From an uncultured Chromatiaceae bacterium (lineage in GTDB: Bacteria; Pseudomonadota; Gammaproteobacteria; Enterobacterales; Alteromonadaceae), in the NCBI GenBank assembly GCA_946482615.1, contig CAMLSF010000072.1, positions 1 to 18,067 of the forward strand: 18,067 nucleotides of DNA. The letters run 5' to 3'. The translations under genes were made by a program, and so were the position numbers. This document shows positions 13,366 through 18,067 of the stretch, in pieces. Position 1 is the first letter of the stretch, and every line of letters starts with the position of its first letter. The notes below the pieces were generated by a model. It worked only from the letters and a program-made list of their open reading frames with translations. It ran no database searches and had not been told where the DNA came from.

Positions 13366-14877
13366 ATGAAATACAAAGACCTGCGTGACTTTATCAGTCA
13401 GCTGGAGCAACGTGGATTGCTCAAACGGATTTCGATGGAAATCGACCCTTATCTGGAAATGACCGAAATCGCCGATCGCACTTTACGTGCCGGTGGCCCT
13501 GCGTTGTTATTTGAAAACCCTAAGGGCTTTGATGTGCCTGTGCTGGTCAACTTATTTGGCACAGCAGAGCGGGTCGCTTTAGGTATGGGTCAGACTGATG
13601 TTTCAGCGCTGAGGGAAGTAGGTAAACTACTGGCCTTTCTGAAAGAACCAGAGCCACCAAAAGGCTTGCGGGATGCCTGGGACAAACTGCCTGTGTTTAA
13701 ACAAGTGCTGAATATGCCTGCAAAGGAAGTCAAAAAGGCACCTTGTCAGCAAGTGGTGCTGACTGGTGAGCAGGTTGATTTAACCAAACTGCCAGTGATG
13801 ACCTGCTGGCCGGGTGATGCAGCTCCTTTAATCACTTGGGGTTTAACAGTCACCAAAGGCCCACATAAAGAACGGCAGAATTTAGGTATTTATCGTCAGC
13901 AAGTGCTGGGTAAAAATAAAGTCATTATGCGCTGGTTATCCCATCGTGGTGGGGCCCTGGACTTTTTAGAATGGCAAAAAGCCAATCCTGGCCAACCTTT
14001 TCCAGTGTCCGTGGCTTTAGGTGCAGATCCAGCCACTATTTTAGGTGCCGTGACGCCAGTGCCAGATACCTTGTCCGAATATGCTTTTGCCGGCTTATTG
14101 CGTGGCGATAATACCGAAGTCACCCGCTGTATCAGTAACGACTTGCAAGTGCCTGCCAGTGCGGAATATGTGCTGGAAGGTTATATAGCAGCTGGTGAAA
14201 TGGCGCCTGAAGGCCCTTATGGTGATCATACGGGTTATTACAATGAAGTAGATTCCTTCCCTGTATTCACAGTGACTCATATCACCCACAGAGAAAAGCC
14301 GATTTACCACAGCACTTACACTGGCCGTCCACCGGATGAACCGGCTATTTTGGGTGTGGCATTAAACGAAGTCTTTGTGCCTATTTTGCAAAAACAATTT
14401 CCGGAGATTGTCGATTTTTATTTGCCGCCAGAAGGCTGCTCTTACCGCATGGCCGTAGTGACCATGAAGAAACAGTACCCAGGCCATGCCAAACGCGTGA
14501 TGATGGGGGTCTGGTCTTTCCTGCGACAGTTTATGTACACCAAGTTTGTGATTGTCTGTGACGACGATATCAATGCCCGTGACTGGCAGGATGTGATTTG
14601 GGCTATTACCACCCGGATGGATCCGGCGCGTGATACCACTTTAGTGGAAAACACACCTATAGATTACCTGGATTTTGCTTCTCCTGTATCGGGTTTAGGC
14701 TCAAAAATGGGTATGGACGCCACCAATAAATGGCCAGGTGAAACAACCCGCGAATGGGGAGAACCTATAGTGATGGACCCGGCCGTCACAGCCAAAGTAG
14801 ATGCTATCTGGACCGAGCTGAATATAGTGCCGGCTGAACAGCCAGGTTCCACACTCAAAGTACCGGGCCAGAAATGA
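13366..14877 (+). CDS. ubiD: 3-octaprenyl-4-hydroxybenzoate decarboxylase (UbiD)
   Basis: 503 aa, near the E. coli UbiD length (497) and closely alike throughout. It decarboxylates 3-polyprenyl-4-hydroxybenzoate in ubiquinone synthesis, using prenylated FMN made by UbiX. Visible signatures: [29 protein letters not shown] (N172), [13 protein letters not shown] (R189, R194), [35 protein letters not shown] (about 281-298), [20 protein letters not shown] and [12 protein letters not shown]. The start aligns with the conserved MKYxDLRDF of the family; the ribosome site is weak (GAGCC). Its stop overlaps the ferredoxin start (ATGA), so the three genes to 15863 are one operon. ubiX is not in the window. 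Confidence 0.97.
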   Translation: MKYKDLRDFISQLEQRGLLKRISMEIDPYLEMTEIADRTLRAGGPALLFENPKGFDVPVLVNLFGTAERVALGMGQTDVSALREVGKLLAFLKEPEPPKGLRDAWDKLPVFKQVLNMPAKEVKKAPCQQVVLTGEQVDLTKLPVMTCWPGDAAPLITWGLTVTKGPHKERQNLGIYRQQVLGKNKVIMRWLSHRGGALDFLEWQKANPGQPFPVSVALGADPATILGAVTPVPDTLSEYAFAGLLRGDNTEVTRCISNDLQVPASAEYVLEGYIAAGEMAPEGPYGDHTGYYNEVDSFPVFTVTHITHREKPIYHSTYTGRPPDEPAILGVALNEVFVPILQKQFPEIVDFYLPPEGCSYRMAVVTMKKQYPGHAKRVMMGVWSFLRQFMYTKFVIVCDDDINARDWQDVIWAITTRMDPARDTTLVENTPIDYLDFASPVSGLGSKMGMDATNKWPGETTREWGEPIVMDPAVTAKVDAIWTELNIVPAEQPGSTLKVPGQK

Positions 14878-15152
14878 GCCATCAGGTGACAGTATTGCCC
14901 AGTGGCCTGAGTTTTCAGGTGGAAAGCAACGAAACTATTCTCGAAGCGGCGTTACGCCATGGCATCGACTTTCCGTTTCGTTGTAAGCAGGGCGTTTGCA
15001 CCTCCTGCGTCTGCCGACTGCGCTCTGGCTCTGTGTCTTATCTGCCACCTGAACCTTTGTCTGATCTGGATAAAGCGCAGAACTTTACCTATTGTTGTCT
15101 GGCTTATGCCGAGTCAGATCTGACCTTACACCACCCTTTTATTCGTGGCTAA
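14874..15152 (+). CDS. Small plant-type 2Fe-2S ferredoxin
   Basis: 92 aa, a single ferredoxin domain with the C-x4-C-x2-C ... C cluster motif: C37, C42 and C45 ([11 protein letters not shown]), and C75 (C74 next to it) about 29 residues on. It is soluble, with no signal peptide. It overlaps ubiD by four bases and is followed 15 bases later by fre. The ferredoxin-then-flavin-reductase order is the domain order of one-piece reductases such as the AscD / CDP-6-deoxyglucoseen reductase type, so these two genes look like a split version of such an enzyme. Likely role: take electrons from the Fre-like protein and pass them to an unknown acceptor. A link to UbiD or its flavin cofactor is inference from position. 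Confidence 0.88.
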   Translation: MSHQVTVLPSGLSFQVESNETILEAALRHGIDFPFRCKQGVCTSCVCRLRSGSVSYLPPEPLSDLDKAQNFTYCCLAYAESDLTLHHPFIRG

Positions 15153-15167
15153 GCCGCAGGATTATTC

Positions 15168-15863
15168 ATGACCAAAGTGATTTGTACCGTCGATAAAATT
15201 CAGCCGTTAACCTCTGGTGTGCATCAGGTGCTGCTGACACCACAACAAGAAGTGCAGTTTAAAGCTGGTCAGTATCTGCAGCTGTGCTTAACGGACGAAG
15301 ACAAGCGGCCTTTTTCAGTAGCCTCTATCCCTGGACAGCAACATTTGGAGCTGCAGATTGGCGGTGCTGTGGCCGATCAGTATTCAGGCCAGGCTTTAGC
15401 CCATCTGCAAAGCAATAATACTGTGACGGTAGAGGTAGGTTTAGGTCAGGCGTTTTGGCGCGAAGACAGCCATAACCCTATTTTGTTGCTGGCGGGTGGC
15501 ACCGGCTTTTCTTATGTTTACAGCATAGCCCAGGCGATAGCTGCAGCAGGCGTGAAACGACCGGTATTTTTGTATTGGGGCGTGCGTCATGAAGAAGCCC
15601 TCTATCATATGCCTGAACTGCAACAATGGGCCTCTGCTCATCACGATTTTAGACTGGTACCTGTGGTACAAAGCCCTTCAGATAACTGGCAAGGCCGTTC
15701 TGGTTTAGTGCATCAGGCCGTGCTGGAGGATTTTGTTTCGCTGGAAGCTTACGATATTTATATCGCAGGTCCTTTCCCTATGGTGGGTGTAGTACGGGAT
15801 GCTTTTCTGCAGCAAGGTGCAAAACGCGAACAAATGTTTGCCGACGCTTTTGCTTATATCTGA
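15168..15863 (+). CDS. fre: NAD(P)H-flavin reductase (Fre/LuxG family)
   Basis: 231 aa, like E. coli Fre over its whole length. N-terminal flavin-binding barrel (about 1-100) with FKAGQYL and KRPFS at 46-50, then a nucleotide-binding half with LLAGGTGFSY (108-116), IYIAGPFPM and the C-terminal end MFADAFAYI typical of Fre/LuxG. Such enzymes reduce free FMN or riboflavin with NAD(P)H; reduced FMN is the substrate of UbiX for the UbiD cofactor, which fits the ubiD-fre pairing also seen in E. coli. Here a ferredoxin gene separates them, so the protein could instead act as a ferredoxin reductase. AGGA lies six bases before the ATG. The operon ends at a strong terminator. Confidence 0.92.
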   Translation: MTKVICTVDKIQPLTSGVHQVLLTPQQEVQFKAGQYLQLCLTDEDKRPFSVASIPGQQHLELQIGGAVADQYSGQALAHLQSNNTVTVEVGLGQAFWREDSHNPILLLAGGTGFSYVYSIAQAIAAAGVKRPVFLYWGVRHEEALYHMPELQQWASAHHDFRLVPVVQSPSDNWQGRSGLVHQAVLEDFVSLEAYDIYIAGPFPMVGVVRDAFLQQGAKREQMFADAFAYI

Positions 15864-15886
15864 GTAACATGCTAATTCACAAAACA

Positions 15887-15916
15887 AAAGGGCCGCTTTA
15901 GATAAGGCGGCCCTTT
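15887..15916. terminator. Bidirectional terminator between fre and the S9 peptidase
   Basis: Stem AAAGGGCCGC/GCGGCCCTTT with a 10-base loop, between two convergent genes (stops at 15863 and 15940). The T-rich tract is better on the minus strand, so it may serve the peptidase gene most strongly. Confidence 0.88.
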
Positions 15917-15939
15917 GTATTTCCAGCTACACCACGGCT

Positions 15940-17967
15940 CTACTTTTTGTATTTGTTAAACCAGTAAGTGATATAGGCAGGTTTCGCCATTAAATTACTG
16001 GGCCTGATATGGATACCATGCGAAGCACCGGGGATCCGCACCATAGCGGTTTCAATACCACGCAGTTGCAGCGCCTGATAAAACTGCTCAGTCTCAGAAA
16101 TAGGCGTTCTGTGATCGGATTCACCTGTCATCAGCATAGTGGGTGTTTTTACATTGCCGACATAGCTGATAGGTGAATGTTTCAGGTAATGCTCTGGTTT
16201 TTCCCACGGCATACCAGGAAACCAATACTGGCTAAAGTAGTTGTACATATCAGCATTGAGGACAAAACTAAACCAGTTAATCACAGGATTAACTGCCACA
16301 GCAGCTTTAAATCTGTCGGTATGACCCACTATCCAACTGGTTAACAGACCACCACCACTGCCACCTGTGACAAATAACTGCTCCGCATCGATAAAACCTT
16401 TAGCGACTGTTGCATCGACCACATCCATCAGATCGTTATAGTCTTCACTTGGAAACTTATGGTGAATTAAATTGGCGAATTCCATACCGTAGCTGGTGCT
16501 GCCACGAGGGTTGGTATACAACACTACATAGCCCTGAGCCGCCATCAGTTGTAATTCCATCGCAAATACAGGGCCATAGGCGGTATGCGGGCCACCATGG
16601 ATTTCCAGTATCAGCGGATACTTTTTGGTTTTATCGAAGTTTGGCGGCAAAATCAGCCAGCTTTGTAACTTACGCTGGTCAACAGAAGAAGTCACCCAAA
16701 ACTCTTCCACTTCGCCTATATCACGGGCAAGCTGCAAATCTTTGTTCAGTTCAGTCAGTTGCTTCTGTTTACCATCCTGCCATAAGCCAAGCTCAGCTGG
16801 CGCCTGAGTCGACATCTGGGTATAGGCTAAATCCCCCTCATCCGAAACACTAAAACTACCGCCTGTATAAGGCCTGCTGTAGGACGTGCCACCGACTTGC
16901 TCAACCAGCACTTTGCGTTTCCCATTCAGAGGCTGTAACGCAATTTTTCCCTGCGCCTGGTCGTCATACTGAATATAAAGCGCATCGCTGTCGCCATCCC
17001 AGCTGAAACTGTCGATAGCCCTGTCTAAATCTGCAGTAAGAGCTTTTACTTCGCCGGACTGTAGATTTTTCACGTACAGCTGGTCGGCCTGATGCGCCAG
17101 TTTCTTGTCGTCATATCCCAGGTAAGCCAGCCATTTGCCATCGGCGGATAAAGCAGGCGCATGGTCAGGGCCAAAACGATCAGTGACTTGCGTCAGGCTT
17201 TTATCTGCAATAGTCAGCTTATAGAGGTCGCTATTCTGGGCCTGAGCTCTTTTATCCGATTGACGGTTGGCAGAAAAATAGAAAGCTTTGCTGTCGTTTT
17301 GCCAGCTGATTTCACCACCATGATCAAAATCGCCGCTGGTCAGCTGGATAGGAGTACCGCCCTCAGTGGCCATCAGGTAGATATGTTTGTATCCGGCAGG
17401 TAAATAGCCCCGGCCATCAGCCCGGTATTGCATAGTGTCGATATAAACAGGAGCTTTGGCCCAGTCATTTTGTTCGGGCTTACCAGGTAAAGTCACAGGA
17501 CTTGCTGCTTTTTTTGGCGTAAACATCGAAAAAGCCAGCCATTTACCGTCCGGTGACCAGCTTAAATCGGAAGGAGAAGCGGGTAAGTGGCTGACCTGAC
17601 CACTCTGGCCATTGTCCATCCAACGAATATGGATCTGTGGTTTGCCTGAAGCCGCTGAGATAAAAGCCAGTTTTTTGCCATCAGGTGACCAGACGGGTGA
17701 ACTGATATCCGCTTGTTCTGACACTAAAGGTCGTAGCTGACCCGTTTTTATATCACTCAGCCATAAAGAGCCAATACGTTTATCCAGAGCCTGATCAAAA
17801 CGGTTACGCACAAAGGCCACCTGATCGCCATTGCTGCTGATTTGCGGATCGGAGACAAACTCTAACTGGAAGACATCTTCATACTGCAGGGGTTGTTGTG
17901 CAGCTATTGTGCTCAGACTGATACCTGAAATCGCTGCGAAAACTGCTGTTTTAATCAATAAATGCAC
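15940..17967 (-). CDS. Exported S9-family serine peptidase (acylaminoacyl-peptidase / DPP-like)
   Basis: 675 aa with a signal peptide (MHLLIKTAVFAAISGISLS, cut near IAA), so periplasmic or outside the cell. Residues about 30-400 form a TolB/WD40-like beta-propeller with repeated blades (SPVWSPDGKKLAF, DLSWSPDGKWLAF, APALSADGKWLAY); the alpha/beta-hydrolase peptidase domain follows, with Ser537 (TGGSGGG), Asp618 (GESDHRTP) and His650 (GASHGIH) as the triad and HGGPH as the oxyanion region. Family members release short peptides or blocked amino acids from oligopeptides. The start is a GTG with GAGG upstream; no ATG gives a better signal peptide. With the S8 protease, it points to use of external protein or peptides. 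Substrate preference is not predictable here. Confidence 0.93.
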   Translation of the reverse strand: MHLLIKTAVFAAISGISLSTIAAQQPLQYEDVFQLEFVSDPQISSNGDQVAFVRNRFDQALDKRIGSLWLSDIKTGQLRPLVSEQADISSPVWSPDGKKLAFISAASGKPQIHIRWMDNGQSGQVSHLPASPSDLSWSPDGKWLAFSMFTPKKAASPVTLPGKPEQNDWAKAPVYIDTMQYRADGRGYLPAGYKHIYLMATEGGTPIQLTSGDFDHGGEISWQNDSKAFYFSANRQSDKRAQAQNSDLYKLTIADKSLTQVTDRFGPDHAPALSADGKWLAYLGYDDKKLAHQADQLYVKNLQSGEVKALTADLDRAIDSFSWDGDSDALYIQYDDQAQGKIALQPLNGKRKVLVEQVGGTSYSRPYTGGSFSVSDEGDLAYTQMSTQAPAELGLWQDGKQKQLTELNKDLQLARDIGEVEEFWVTSSVDQRKLQSWLILPPNFDKTKKYPLILEIHGGPHTAYGPVFAMELQLMAAQGYVVLYTNPRGSTSYGMEFANLIHHKFPSEDYNDLMDVVDATVAKGFIDAEQLFVTGGSGGGLLTSWIVGHTDRFKAAVAVNPVINWFSFVLNADMYNYFSQYWFPGMPWEKPEHYLKHSPISYVGNVKTPTMLMTGESDHRTPISETEQFYQALQLRGIETAMVRIPGASHGIHIRPSNLMAKPAYITYWFNKYKK

Positions 17968-18067
17968 CTGAACCTCGTTATTCTGATTATGGGTTGAGCA
18001 AATACTAGGTTGGGTTAGATTGGTATTGCCAGTGGGATGCGGCTAATGGGGGTGTTTTGGGGTTGGG
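17968..18067. other. Upstream region of the S9 peptidase gene
   Basis: Non-coding as far as visible. On the minus strand CATAAT (17986-17991) is a possible -10 for the peptidase, but no good -35 lies at 16-18 bases. The last 60 bases are G-rich on the plus strand; nothing else is supported. Confidence 0.3.

Noticed and set aside
16410..16853. Plus-strand frame of 147 codons opposite the S9 peptidase
   Set aside because: Shadow of the peptidase coding strand, with no ribosome site and a low-complexity His/Pro/Ser composition.
1..18067. CRISPR array, prophage, integron or toxin-antitoxin locus
   Set aside because: No regularly spaced repeats, integrase, recombination sites or small paired toxin genes were seen on either strand.

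Overview
The window looks like a chromosomal segment from a gammaproteobacterium of the Rheinheimera / Alishewanella / Alteromonadales type. This rests on gene content (E. coli-like MetC, UbiD and Fre, a VC0807-family membrane protein, a GlyGly-CTERM-type secreted protease, a MipA/DUF3019/two-component cluster), moderate GC, and a 'TACCCAAGT...' miniature element of a kind I associate with this group. The genus is inference, not proven here. No phage, CRISPR array or complete insertion sequence is visible.

Left part (1-2603): the 5' end of a minus-strand 2-keto-4-pentenoate hydratase-like gene. Then comes a tRNA-Gly(CCC) gene (215-552) with its own promoter and terminator, split by a 262-bp miniature inverted-repeat element (258-519) flanked by a TA duplication. 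Removing the element plus one TA leaves a 74-nt tRNA. Next is a minus-strand pair of bacterioferritin genes whose subunits look complementary: one has the ferroxidase residues but no haem Met, the other has the haem Met but a degraded ferroxidase centre. A six-TM VC0807-family protein follows on the plus strand.

Middle (2605-9140, all minus): metC with a MetJ-type operator in its leader, and a very large secreted S8 serine protease (about 1748 aa) with inhibitor-type propeptide, PA insert, Ig/PKD-like repeats and a GlyGly-CTERM-like tail. The protease best starts at a GTG with a strong ribosome binding site, not at the upstream ATG.

Divergent from the protease (9332-12395, plus): a tightly coupled operon of a MipA/OmpV outer-membrane protein, a DUF3019 protein, an OmpR-family response regulator and a histidine kinase. 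Two exact tandem 10-bp repeats lie upstream and are a natural candidate for the regulator's own binding site. A stand-alone, apparently catalytically competent EAL phosphodiesterase converges on the kinase, with overlapping stop codons.

Right part (13366-17967): ubiD, a small 2Fe-2S ferredoxin overlapping it by 4 nt, and fre (flavin reductase) form a plus-strand operon that combines a UbiD decarboxylase with an electron-transfer pair. It ends at a bidirectional terminator shared with a convergent, exported S9-family peptidase.

The most unusual feature is the interrupted tRNA-Gly. The insertion sits in the variable region, and the element's terminal repeats can pair, so the RNA could keep a cloverleaf with a giant extra arm; otherwise it is a broken tRNA gene.
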